A stretch of 64,000 nucleotides of DNA from the NCBI GenBank assembly GCA_019914945.1, contig CM034099.1, positions 22,780,704 through 22,844,703 of the forward strand, given 5' to 3'. This document shows positions 37,001 through 49,651 of the stretch, in pieces (within the stretch, counting starts at the first letter, position 1; each line of letters opens with the position of its first letter). The DNA comes from Typha latifolia (Eukaryota > Streptophyta > Magnoliopsida > Poales > Typhaceae). The notes beneath the pieces were generated by a model. It was not told where the DNA came from. It was given only the letters and a program-made list of their open reading frames with translations, and searched no databases. Made by a program: the position numbers and the translations under genes.

Positions 37001-40000
37001 AGCATTAAAGAAACCACAAGGTTCAAAGTTCAAACCAAGGAAAGAAAATAAGGCTAAGCACATTATGAATCATGGTTGAATACTATAAATAGTCTCAAAC
37101 AACATTTACCTTCAAAATTGCAGCAGAAAACAAATCAGGATACATATTGATGACTGCACCGACAAGCAGACCCCCTGCACTGCAGCCAATAGCACAGAGT
37201 TGCTCTTTATGAACAAAACCTTCTTTAACAAGATACATGCCGCATGCTGCAAAATCATAGATCGAATTGAGCTTGTGTTCTTTAGTGCCTGCTTGATGCC
37301 ATGATTCGTCCCCTCCACCCCTGCATAATGATTTGATTTTTCAACTTAAAGATCAAGTGATACCATAAAAGTAAAACCTCATAAATCCTGTATTACCTGC
37401 TACTGCAAGTAAATTGGGCATGCTTCCAAAACTGCCAAAATTAGAGAAAACTGGCAATCTAGCATGATTTACTAAGTAATGAAGGACAGAACATGTTTAT
37501 CCATAGGTAAAGGGCCTAAATGTCCGCAGAATGGAAATAACAGAATCCATTGGTAGAGGACAAAAGGTATGATGTACCTTCACTTTCTCTAGTGATGGGA
37601 GTAACTGAAATTTTAACCTAGCAAGAACCTATCAATTAAAAGTAGACCAAACAAGCTCTTAATGGAAGTCAGGATTGGGGCATGAATATAGGAGGAGAAG
37701 ATATTTTCACTGACGGTGCACCGAAAAATAAATAATAAAAAAGAAGTCCTATAATATGGCCATAATTGCCTACATCCTTAGAAACCTCAGCATAATACAA
37801 GTTTACAACCCATCATCTACAACAAAAAAGACTGAAGGATGACAAAAAGTGACACCATCCATCATAGCCCAAGCATTTTCCTGCAACATTAGTCAGAACA
37901 CCCCATTGGAAAATCTAACATATTTCAATTTTGCATCATAGACATACTCAAAATCTTTTACTTAATATGGCATTGTTTGATGACAATAACTTAGTACATC
38001 ACACAACACTCTTGGTACTGTTAAAGATTAGGAACCAAAATCTAGACTGTGCAGCATGAAATATAGATACATCCGAGTCATCTCAGATTCAAGAAATATA
38101 AGGCAGAAAGAAAAAAAAAAGTGAGAATGTGAAGAATAAGAAGCCACTTAAATGAGTAAAACCAACCTAACAAGTACTCATTACTTCCCTTATCTGACAA
38201 TGGCAATTCTTAACAAGTTTTGCAGACCCTAGGACATAACAGGGTCATGAGTGAAAAGAGATATATCCAGTTATCCACATCTACCAGTTAAGCAGAAAAC
38301 TGGATCCATTACTTAAAATACTTGTCAATCCTCAATTGAAGTCTTGAATTCAATACCAAATTATACCTTTTCGCATCATCCATGCATTCAAGATGATAAC
38401 AGAGAAATATATTTTTTTCATAAATTACCTCATAGATAAACCAATAATACAGCTCACAACATGGTTTATCTGCATTATCTATCTAAATAACACTTTGAGC
38501 TAGAGCACCATTCTATGTTAAATAAGTAATGCTAAGAAGCTTGATTTAGCATATGAGTGTTGATTGGAAAATGTTTACAGGTGATTTATTTAAGAATTTA
38601 CTTGAGCAATCCCACACTACCATGCACATATATATATATAGCAACGTTCAAAGCATCTAAGGATCATCATACCTAACATCTGCATATGCCAGAACCCAAC
38701 CTCGAGCAAGTAGGCATATGTGATCAGAGCACCAGCTCTTATCCAAAACTTCGCCATAGGCTCCATAACCATGTAAGATTCCAGGAGATCCTCCATGACA
38801 ATGTGCTTTCGGAGAGTAGAGAATTGTCAAAGGAACTAAAAATCCATCATGTGAAGCAACTTCTCTCCTCTCACAAGAAAATACCTTAGAAAGACTACTC
38901 CACCTTTGTGAATCTTGTACAGTTCGCAAATACTGCCAAGATTGTGTATTCAGAAGATTGGGTTGCAAATTCAGGCCATGAGAATTTGTCCCCTTACCGT
39001 CTGTAAATCCCATGACTTCTTCTTGATGCAAGATAGTGAGTGCCTGCTTTTTCATGTCGTAGTCAACTGTTACATCAGGCATCTGGAAAGAACAAAGAAA
39101 AATAAGAAATGAAGTCAATAATAACAATATAATAGTGAGAATAACTCGAGAATGGCACAAGGTAGTCAGCCAAAGTACTATAGATTAGATCTCCCACAAA
39201 ATCAACATTCTGAGAGCCATTTCAGCAAAGCAATAGACGATCTCATCATCATAATAAAAAATGCCTTTTAAATAACATGGGTCATCAACAGACACAAGAA
39301 TGAGATGCTTCAAATCTCCAATAGGATTAACAGTTATACAACCGGCCATCATCCTGACATCAACTCTAGAAACTTCTATGGAATTCCCAACTAAAGCAAA
39401 GACGAGCAATAGAGGGCTCGCCACACAAGCTAAATGCCGAGCTTCAGGATGATGGCCTGATCTCTAGTTGGAAGTCTTCATCCTTTCCCCACAAGTCTAG
39501 AGGATGTTTTAGAGTTAGTTGCATTCCCAAAACCAGAGAAAATCTATTAGTGAAATGTTACTTCCTTCTCTAACAAGGATCTGAAGTACTGAGAGGTTAA
39601 AAAAAGGTCCTTACAAGATAAAATGTTTAACCAAAAGGTGCAAACACAATTCCTTCCATATTTCCTGCAGTATCCTCACAACATATACTAACCTAATGGA
39701 CATGCAATTTATGCTCTGCAGAATATTACCAACAGATTACAATCAGGCAGTAAAAATACCCATTTATCTCTTCAACTAGCAAAGAGTATAATCAAAGAAT
39801 TTCCAAAATAGAAGTCAGTATAGTTCATACCAGAGTATCTAGCTCAAATAGATAAAGAAAAATATTACAGATCATATGAAACACATGTAAAACTGTACCA
39901 CTGGTGATGATAGGACCACACGGTAAATGGATGACATAAAATCATGGTTCGAACCAGGCATCATGGTGCACAAGCTGCAGGGTAGAGGGAAGAACCACGG

Positions 40001-43000
40001 ATTAAGATCCTCTACCTTCTTAGGTTCCTGAAGTAGCAGATCATTTGAAGGGCAATGAGTTAAAAATATAAACACAAAAAGGACAGTTAACCAAAAAGTT
40101 AGGTGTGGTTGTTGCTGTTAAAATAATTTCTCAAAAAGGAAGTATCATTACCAACAAGATAACTATGTTCTAGCCAACATAATACAGGGCTGCAGAATTG
40201 CAGATATACCTGCATTCTGTTTACTTCATTAACTTACAGGATCAGATCTTACATAGTTGGAACTAACATATAAAAATAGCTAAGGCCCCAAAAAAGTGGA
40301 CAAATCAAACTTATTGTCAAGAATAGCATTATACACAAAATTCATTTGCAGGTTAGTGTAGCAGCCTTTAATTAGATAAAATAAAATGATTGGATATCAA
40401 AAGCACTTCCTCTGATATCCTGGTGTGGAAATGCATAAAGACGAAGCACATAATACATCCAATAATATATTCCATAATACATACCTACTAGGCTCCATCA
40501 GTTTATTTTAAAAGAAAAACTAAACCAAGATAGAAATTAGAAAAATGACCTTCTAAGACATCATAGAGAGAGGTCGAATTAAGCTTTCAAGTATATGCCA
40601 GCTAACTAAATAAGAGATTTAATGATTGACAATACCTTAAAATTGACATCAATTGGCATATCAATGGAGCAAAACAAGGGCAGGCCCTTTTGGCGAAGGA
40701 AAAGCACTAAACTTCCATGAAAAATATCCATGTCCTCAAAGGTGACATTTTCATCTGGAAGAACAACTGCCTGAAATAGGAAATATGAGCAATTTGATTG
40801 AAGAAGAGAACATGAATAAGTGGCTTAATTGTAAACAAAGACATTACTAAACCAAAAAATCTGAAAATTTTCAAGTCAGTCTTGGTTTAACAGGCTAAGG
40901 TGAAGGTGCAAAGAAATAATTCTGCAGAGAGGGAATTATATACCTCAAAATTTACATTTTCTACAACAATTATGCTACTGCTTACCTGCCACTTGTCCAG
41001 CGCTGCTTTTTCAGCTCTACATCTAGCCAAATAATAGCCCCTTGTAGGTGATAAAAAATTCTCTAGAGGAGCATTAGTAAGAATATAGAAGAAACCATAG
41101 TGATGCTCCAGAAAATACTGCACTCCAGACACACGCTTCCGAACTGCCCACAGTCCACCCCTGATATTTGTTGAATCAATTACATAAACCTGTAAGATAA
41201 AATGAAAATCATAATAACGCATATCAAAAGGTACTTCTTAGAATATACATGACATAAAATGGAAGATGTAGAAGAGAGATTGAAAAGTGACCTTCCTCAG
41301 ATGATGTCCTGGAGTTAGAATTAATGGTGATATACTTGCAATCTTTTGTGCTTGTAATGTCAACACAGAAATTCACATCATTTTCAGTAAAAATCAAATC
41401 ATCTGTCTTATCTGATCCTAGTGTTGTGCAAAATACTCTGTAAAATGTAAACACATATAAAATAGAAAGCAATTAAAACCCCAATATTTATACAATCAAA
41501 TTCTCCCACATCTATTCAGGACATGAATAAAATTACCTGCAGGGACGCTGGGTCTCATCAGAAACAGTATATAGCAAATGATGGCTGTCCTTAGCCCATG
41601 CCAAGCTAACAACACTCCTGACCTTTGATGTTAAAATTACATCCCTTGTTTGAAAGTCTTTCACCTCCAGTGCAAAAAATTCACTACCAGAAGTGTCCAA
41701 AGTATATGCAAGAAACTTATGATCAGGAGAAATTCGACAACTCCCTATATGAACATAACCTGAAAGAGTTTGTAGTTGTTAATAAGCTTAGTCAAGCTGC
41801 ATGAAAACGTCGAGACGAGAACATAATTAGTCTACAACATAAAAAATTAAGCTTACAGAATAAGGAAGAAGATCAAAACTACATAACTTGAAAGGAAAAA
41901 GGAAAAAACACAACAAAAAGAAATGTGAAATTAAAATCAGCACATGACAACTTGGTCCGTAATAAAGATAACTTTTGCATTGCAAGTTCTATGTAGTTCT
42001 AGATGAACAAAGTTTAACAACTAAAAGAAAGGGTGTCCAACCCATGAGACTTCCACATCTAGCGAGGGAACATGTATGCAGGCTTATTCTCATTCTTATA
42101 GAGGAAGTTTCCAGGACTTTAACCCAAAATTTCTTGAGGGCAAGCAATTTTGAGAGGCAAAGTAATATTTGCTTTGATCAGGGCCAAACATAACATGTTA
42201 AGGCCAATGAGCAAACTCAACTATTCTTATACTCATCAAGAAGGTACATTAGTTAAACTTCAAACTAAACAAAGACGCTCCATATCAAATTTCTAGTGGG
42301 ACCGCAATCAGATTCAAAACAAGATGCACAAATTATTGATGTGAAAGAACAAGCGAACAAACAAAAATGAACATAATTAAGTTAATATGGCATAAGACCA
42401 GGGTAAAGATTACAACAAAATAAGATTCCCATATACTGAGCAATATATGATAGGAGCACATGCCATATTTTTCTGCAATTTCATTCCAATCAAGCAATTT
42501 TTCCTCCTTCCCAATGCCACGAATATAACTAAGAACTGCTTTTGCTAAACCGTCAGGATGCTTCAACCTCCTGCATAAGATTGGATACTCCTTCCCCTCA
42601 GGTATGTACTGATAGTATAACCTGATAACAAATTAAGGTGCAAATGTTCAATTAGTACAACGGAAAAAGGTTAAAGATCGTCATATGTAGACTAATATGA
42701 AGAAGAGTATTTGAACTACAATTATAAAAAAAAAACCATGTTGCTAAGTTGATCAGTACAGTGCTGCTGTATGTTAGTAATCCTCATTAACTTGAAGATA
42801 ACTCTACGCAAATAGATCCATATGATTAAGTTCATAGATATCAATATCTCAGTTTTGTCACACCCTTCTTTGTTCAACATATATATATATGCCTAAAAAA
42901 GAAGACCTAAAACTCACTCTCTCCAAGAGTATTCCAAGCGAAATGTTTAATAAAAAAAGCACATTAGAGTAATGGCCTTGGAGTACCAAGGCATACGATA

Positions 43001-44351
43001 ACAATGAAAACAGACACCAATATAGATACCATATATGACGATACCTCCCAAGATATGATAAGGATTCTCCATGTAGCTGTACCAGTGTAAAGTTTAAATC
43101 ATCGCTCTCCAGTATATGTTAAATAAATCTCATAAGTAATGCTGCTATACTAAATTTCTAAATCATATTGAAGTAACAAAAGTAGGACTTTCCTATGAAA
43201 CATCAATTACAGTAATCAGTGCTCCTCAGCAAAGAAAGGATTTGTTTCTTGAAGAAAAATAGTTCTCCTCTTGCTTTTTAACAAGCAGGTAGCATCCTGA
43301 CCACAAAAACACTAGATTTCATAACAAAAGAAGTATACTTATATACAGTTCTATTCATGTATTTCAAAATGTCCTTTGGAAGAACATGTAGTCTTGCATT
43401 CCAGAACGAAGAGACATATTAGGCATCAACCACAAGCCAGTTATGCAATTGTCTAGATAACCAATAGTGCAAGAAAATTCATATAATTTACTAAAATTAG
43501 CCTGTTAAAATAAGGATCACAACTAAACAAGATTTGATGTATTTCTAGATGTCCATTGGAAGCACATGTATTCATCCATCACAAGTCGGCCCCTACAAAT
43601 ATCTAGATAAACAATAGTTTGAACAAATTTCATATGAAGTTACTGAAAATAGCCCGTTACATGCAGAATCAAATCTGAATAAGAAGGAATCCGACTAGCG
43701 TCTTCTGTTGATGGTGATGACAACACAAATTTATCACGCTTGCATCATAATTACTATATATTATCTTGAAGACCCAAAACAGGTGATATCAATATTACAC
43801 ACGATAGACAATAAGAGTTTTAAATTAAGGTCAAATAACCAAGAAAATAATGAAATATAATGTAAGCAACGTGCTAAGAAACTAAATATTCGTTCTCGCT
43901 ACTCTTTTCTAAACGAACAGCCATCTCTCATACATCCAGGAGTCCAAACAATATAAAAATAGAAGAAATTAAAGCAAGGGTTTGCGGAATACCATGGCCC
44001 CCATTGCTCCGGGGGAGTGGCCACTGAGGCTGGCATCCGAGCCCTCATCTCGGCGGCGAGTCGGCTCCGCAGATCCCGCACGTCGGCCATGAAGGCCTCG
44101 GAGTAGGCGTTCTCGCGGTTGAGGTGGTCGAGGAGACCCGGGTCGTCAGTGTTGGCCATCCAATGGTAAGGATCATCCCAGGTTTTCCCATGCGCGGCGA
44201 CGGTGAAAGGGATCTTCCTGGGAATCGGAGGTCTTACAGAAGGGAACGGTGGGGCTCTCCGCTTGCAAGAAGAGGAGAAGGAAGAGGAGGTGAGGAAGAG
44301 AGAATAGAGTTTTGGGAGGTGGGAAGAGGCGAAGGGTTTAACCTTTAACAT
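34047..44351 (-). CDS. Prolyl oligopeptidase family serine peptidase (oligopeptidase B-like, S9)
   Basis: Eleven exons: 44351-43993, 42621-42464, 41759-41537, 41437-41296, 41189-40986, 40770-40636, 40027-39899, 39082-38673, 37320-37110, 36260-36067, 34254-34047; about 790 aa, phases consistent. The Ser/Lys-rich N-terminus (about 35 aa) may be an organelle presequence. The N-terminal beta-propeller (PF02897) includes TWDDPYHWM, EGKEYPILCRRL and SCRISPDHKFLAYTLD. The catalytic domain (PF00326) has GYGAYGEVLDKSWC, the nucleophile in AIGCSAGG (Ser about 634), Asp in FHDSRV (about 720) and His in HSGHYGEGG (about 757). Such enzymes cleave peptides after basic residues or proline; specificity is not readable here. 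Exon 2 uses a GC donor and the donor of exon 4 is non-canonical, so that boundary is provisional. Confidence 0.9.
34594..34960. repeat. Possible transposon fragment in peptidase intron 10
   Basis: The intron between exons 10 and 11 contains GAGGCGAAGCCAAGAATTTT followed by a G-rich run and AT-rich DNA. A motif of this type (GGCGGAGCCAGGATTT) is a common start of short noncoding plant repeats. I found no matching inverted end, so boundaries are approximate. Confidence 0.3.
36784..36912. repeat. Irregular (TG/CA)-rich tract in peptidase intron 9
   Basis: About 130 bp made largely of alternating purine-pyrimidine steps (GTGTGTGCATGTATGCGTGT and similar). The open frames read here on both strands (Cys/Val/His-rich) are artefacts of this repeat. 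Confidence 0.85.
42462..42463 (-). other. GC splice donor of peptidase exon 2
   Basis: Exon 2 ends in AAATATG and the next bases are GCATGT. The following exon (acceptor CTTTCAG, first base 41759) only reads correctly (YVHIGSCRISPDHKF) if one base, G, precedes it, which fixes the junction here. A GT two codons later would give the wrong phase. Confidence 0.75.
43357..43680. repeat. Diverged tandem duplication in peptidase intron 1
   Basis: Copy A (about 43357-43526) and copy B (about 43536-43680) share in order: ATGTATTTC, ATGTCC(T/A)TTGGAAG, ACATGTA, CATC..CACAAG, TCTAGATAA.CAATAGT, a TTCATAT stretch, and TAGCC.GTTA. Divergence is considerable, so the event is old. Confidence 0.7.
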
Positions 44352-44478
44352 CTTGGTGGAATAGAAATAAGAGAGGAGTGGTCGGAGGAAGAGACTTGAA
44401 GTAGAGTCTAGAGAGTGGTTGGAGAGAGGAAGAATAGTCCCACATCGGGAAATGAGAATAAGTGAAATCGAAGCTGAG

Positions 44479-44484
44479 TTTATA
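44479..44484 (-). promoter_or_regulatory. Probable TATA box of the peptidase gene
   Basis: TATAAA on the minus strand, about 130 bp upstream of the ATG at 44351, a normal plant spacing for a short leader. Confidence 0.4.
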
Positions 44485-44820
44485 AATAAGAAAGGAGCGC
44501 CAGCGTTGGAATTTTAAAAGGGTCAGTTGGCTATGTATGCCACGCTCATCCTTCGTTGATGGGTGCTGTATGGCTATCAAGACATATGGCTGACATAATT
44601 TGTGGAAATCTAAAGGGTTGGCTCGCTCGGCCGATCCTCCCATTTTAATTACAATACGCACTGTTTTGTTCTCTTTGGAAAATATCAGAAAAAACCATAA
44701 ACTAGATTAGTGGAAAGTTTTGAGTTAAAATAAGTGTAAAAGGCCAAATGATGCTCATGCTAACTGTAAAGCACTTGTTCATTAGCAGCGACAAATAAAA
44801 CCACCTGCCAGATAAGCTGT

Positions 44821-45166
44821 CTAATGAGCCGGCTCGAGTGAGCTTGGCTTTGGCTCGACTGAGCCAAACTGTAATACTTTATATACTGTTACTGTACCAT
44901 ACTCTCCTTATGTTTTAAAATTTACTTAACTGAATTGTTATATATTTTAATCTTATAAAAATTTAGTTCTAAATTTTAATTATATCATATCTTTTCAAAA
45001 TCAATAGAGATTTCTATCAACTTATATTTTTATAATATTTATATAAAAATTATTTTGAAATTGAGTCGAATTAAAATGATTTTAATTTAAGCTTGACACA
45101 CTCTGAAATTATTTTCAATTCAAGCCTGATCATTGCTGCTAGGCTCGATCAAACTCGGCTCAATTA
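44821..45166. repeat. Putative short inverted-repeat element (GAGCC-rich ends)
   Basis: The left end reads TAATGAGCCGGCTCGAGTGA and the right end, reverse-complemented, reads TAATTGAGCCGAGTTTGATCG; both continue with GAGC/GGCTTG motifs while the centre is AT-rich. This suggests a nonautonomous DNA transposon lying between the peptidase promoter and the BSD gene. No clear target-site duplication was found. Confidence 0.35.
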
Positions 45167-45385
45167 CACTTTAACTTTCTCAGGATTATGATATATCAAA
45201 TTCAACCTACATGAAAATCTGAACATGATCTGAGTTTCAATGAAACAATTAACTGATTAGAGGAAAATATGTACAAAGAACACAAGCTTCATGTCACTTG
45301 ATACAATTTTGTCACCACCAGGATAGATCTGAAAGGACACAAAACAATGTTAATGGCAGCTTCTTTCCATCTATTGTCAAATAAA

Positions 45386-48355
45386 CTATACAGCACTGTT
45401 GGCCTTCTGAGACTCCTTGGATTTTCTTATGTCCTCATCGCTATCAATACCCTGCAAAATAAAGTGAAATTTCTTACAGCATCAGATAAGTACATTTTCT
45501 TCCTTTTTTGAGAGTGCATCGCAAAATGCAGCAATGGCAGTGGGACTGGTCAATGGTCATATAGTAATAATCATCAAAATATAATCCACATGAAAAGTTA
45601 GTAACAAATCTGGATCCTTTTCAGTGGTGGACATCTAGTTTATCCCTTGGCTTTCGATTGACCTCAACACTGTGCAATCAAGGCAAACTACATGCATCTA
45701 CAGCTGTGAGGCAGAACTAGAACTTAAGGACTTTGATAATGCAACGAGAATTGGAAAGGGTGTAACAATGTCACAATACATAGTGCGGTTAATGACAGGA
45801 ATATATGACATAATGTGAAAAAAAAAAAACTCAGAAAAACTTTCAAATAATACAACGCCAACCAGTTTCCTCGAATAAAAGTCACAGAATTGCTTGCAAG
45901 ATAATGGCATAAAGCTCAACAAAGAGAAAAAGGAAAAAAGAAAAACAATACTCTGTCTAGGGCCTCGAGGCTTGAAAAATAAACTAGAAGTTCGGTGACC
46001 TTGTGAGACATCTCAATCATCCTAATTTGAACGATTTTGTCTCAAACAAATGTATCAAATTTGAACCTAAAAAGCTCTCAAGGTACACTTACCGAGGTGC
46101 TCCCAGTCTTATCAACCAGACCATCACCAGCATCATCTGGGAAATGCAGATAGCACAATATTAAACATAAACATATGCAGGTTTCCAGTATTTCTAACAA
46201 AAATATCCCATATATTAGCATAGATTTTACGTAATATGCATATGTTTTTATCTTGAGATCAATCAGTTAAGAAATAAACTGGATACCTATATACTCTTCG
46301 TCACTTCCAAGATCTCCCAGAAGAAATTCATCCAAATCTTGCTCTACATTTGATGAGGTCAAAGTCTTACTATGCAGCTTTGTGTCTTTTGCTTCCATCT
46401 TAGTTGTTTGTGCGGCCGTTGAACCTTCCTTGTCATCTTTCTTTTGTGCTGACTTAATCTTTAACTCCTCCATATATTGCTTCTCATAACTATGGTTGCA
46501 CAGATATCCAAAGTAAGTAACTTAATGACATAGTTGTTTATCAATCTGGAATGCAAGTGGTAGATTATGAATTATAACTACATCGAAAGTGAGGTGCCCA
46601 GTTAGAGATGAATGATCAGCTTTATTGCTGGGTATTTCTTAATATGATTTTCTGCATGCTAACAAAATAATAAAAGTGTCAAACTCCATTGTGAGCTGTG
46701 CCTTCCATGAAAATCTGAGCAATGTCAAACCTTAGACTAGTTCCTTCTCCGGTAATTATAAATCAAGCAAATAATGCAGTTGAGGATTTGATCATTAACT
46801 CTCCTGTTGAAAGATATAATCATATAACCTAATGAAGATTGACGGATTCAGATCTAGAGTATAGATACAATGACATCTTAAGCAGAGCAACCAAGATGAA
46901 TATATTTCAAACTTCAAATATCTTACTTACCATGTGTAAAGTAAAACGGGAGGATGAGAAGGACACTTACGGAGAAATATAAGTGTTCACAAGTACAAAA
47001 TATATCTGCCAAAATTTTCTCTCTTTCATGTAGCGCGGACATAGCTCATATCTGAACTTCGATATTTCCTGAAACACAGGAACAATTTGATCTGCCAAAA
47101 TCATTCAACAAGATATACAAAAGGAGATTCCACAATAAAAAAAATTGTTTGAATGATAACCTCATCACTCCCTGCAAGTTTCAAGTTATTTTCTGAATTC
47201 ACATACTCATAAAAGTCAAAGAGCTGGTCAATGAAAGTTGGGAATCAATTGACATACTAATGCTTTTTAATCACCACTTGAATTGAAGATAGAACAAACT
47301 GTCTACTATTCAAAGACCTGAATTTTTGTATGCTCATCATCCACAACAATAAATATATCATTTTCTCTGTATTTGGTATGATTTAAGCAAAATATAATTT
47401 AAAATAGAAATGCACGAGGAAAAGTTAAAAGGAGGAAAATACCTTCACTGTTGAGAGAACAAGAGTAGCATGCCTTGCTTGCCATTCATTAAGATCCTGC
47501 CTAACGTTTGACACAGTGGGAACCTCGGGCATTTCTTGTTCATCTATACATAAAAGACGCAGAAAACTTCCCAATAAATTTGGAAACTAATATAAGAGAG
47601 GAACTGTAAAGGGTTATTATGCAGTTTTGATAACCTCAAGATGGTAAAAAACTAGCCTCAGCAAAGGAAGAACCGAATTGACTCCAAAAACTAGAACGTC
47701 TGAGACCAGAATCTCTAAACCATCTTTTGCTTTGTTTAATTCTATCTGGCTTTTGTTAATTGTGGTCCAAAAATTTACGTTTTTCATCAGGTAAGAATAA
47801 GATTGAACTGTAGCATGAAACAGATCTTTCAACCGAACCAAGATATGTTAAATCCTTTGTTAACCCTACATTAAAGACTGTAAGTGCTCGCTTTCATTCA
47901 GATTTTTCATACTACATTCTTCAAAAGAAGATAATTAATGCTTCAACCAAAACAAGCCCAATCATAAACACTCAACAACCACAATCAAGGGCCGAGAAAA
48001 ACCAACCTTCCATGGGAAAATCTCGAAAAGTGCTGAGTTGAATTCCCTCGACGAACTCCCTGAGCTCCTCCGTAACCCCGAAGCGCTCGAGCTCCTTGGA
48101 CAGGTCGGGCGCTACGGCAGCAGAGCTGGACCCAGATCCAGATCCAGATCCGGCGGCCAGGGGAACGATTGGAGGGATGGGGATCTCGTTCGCCATGGTT
48201 TTCAGCTGGCCGGCGGCGCGGAGGGCTTCGGATCGGATTAAGTCGGCCTTCTTGGTGGCCTCAGCGGCGATCTCCTTCGCCGTGTTGGAGACGAGCTCCT
48301 GCGATCGCTTCGCCGTCTCTCCCGCGAAAACCCTTGCTCGCTCCCATATATCCAT
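45386..48355 (-). CDS. BSD-domain protein
   Basis: Six exons: 48355-48007, 47543-47443, 47068-46971, 46489-46287, 46136-46093, 45451-45386; all GT-AG and in phase; 286 aa. The N-terminus (MDIWERARVFAGETAKRSQELVSNTAKEIAAEATKKADL) is Ala/Lys/Glu-rich helix, as in plant SYAP1-like BSD proteins. The BSD domain (about residues 125-185) contains the paired aromatic residues that name the family: LNEWQARHATLVLSTVKEI, YELCPRYMKERKFWQIYF and YISPYEKQYMEE. The C-terminal third is charged and acidic (DLDEFLLGDLGSDEEY) and probably disordered. BSD domains also occur in TFIIH p62 and synapse-associated proteins; molecular function in plants is poorly known. Confidence 0.88.
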
Positions 48356-49651
48356 TGCGAGCTCTCGATTGCTCTCTTCGTCTTTGCCGAGAGAGAAGAA
48401 GAAAACGAAGAAAGACTATATTTTCTACAAGGGCATATGCGAATTTTATTACCGCCAACTCGCGAAGTTATGCCATCCGATGATACGAGAGTTTTTATTT
48501 TATTTTATTTATTTATTTATTTATTTATTTTTAAACCAAACTAGCACTCTCCAAAACTTTTATTTATGAGCAACTTATCACCAAAATCTATATATTTTAG
48601 TAAAACTTTGAACTACTTAGTGTCTTTATAAAACAAATGCCTAACAATTCAACGACAAAGATGATTCTCCAACGAGTAACCATCATCTTATTTGCAAACG
48701 AAATAGACGATCTTCTAATATCGCCTTACTAGAACTAAGAGTCGATATCTTTTTTCAAAATTCAGAGCACATTTATATAAGGGGAATTGTCACGCTATTT
48801 TATTTGTAAATTATATATTTTCACAATAATATATTTTTATGATTAAAATAAATAATTAATCACAAAGTTATAATTTTTAACTTTTTCTTTATATATTTAT
48901 TTATATCTTTTTCGTTTAAGATTTGATTAAACTTTGATAAAAAAAACATTATATTTTGTTCTTTTTAATGTGTTGCAGCGATATATATATATATATATAT
49001 ACATATACACGTCCAAAATTAATTATTAATTAGAAATATATGATTTTCAAAAGTAATAATTTAGTATTTTAACGTACCGTATTACTGACGGCTATATTAA
49101 AATAAACCCTTTGTTTTCATATAGTTTTAACATATCAGCATTTTATGGGCAATATATTTATTCTATTCCAATTCAATTTGGAATAAACTTCATTTGATTA
49201 GGGTTATTCTGCAAATTAATTCGCGATAGTTTTCTCCCACTTTGTTTAACCTCGAAGTACCAAGTACCATGAAAACAGAGTGTAACAATAGTGAGGAATT
49301 GGAATGTGATTACTTGTTTGATTACCACATCTATGATGGCCTCCAAATTTTTAACTAATACTAGACAATTTTTAAGCAAACTTATCTAGAAACCAAAGAT
49401 GCTCGTGTAATCCAGTCCAAGGCTATAAAAAGTATCTGGGGTTTTTATTATCAGACACAACTTTAATGGCAGAAGTTACAGCAGGGGAAGAAGAATCACA
49501 CTGATAGCTCTGCTTACATTATACCATGAGTAAAGCAGGGTAAAAGAGAGAAGAAATGAGGGAAGAACTACAACAAACAACTTCGATATCATTAAAAAAA
49601 AAATTATACAAAACCAAAAATTAATCGGCTTATAAATAATGGAATGAGTCT
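48356..49651. other. AT-rich spacer between the BSD and gar2-like genes
   Basis: No gene seen. It holds a (TTTA)n run at about 48495-48530, an (AT)n run near 48979-49001, and probably the 3'-UTR of the gar2-like gene next to 49651. Confidence 0.6.

Noticed and set aside
36725..37026. Cys/Val/His-rich frames of 85-90 codons
   Set aside because: Translation of an alternating TG/CA tract within an intron.
39930..39960. tRNA-like GGTTCGAACCA motif
   Set aside because: It lies in exon 7 of the peptidase (encoding PGSNHDF in the other orientation) and no cloverleaf can be folded around it.
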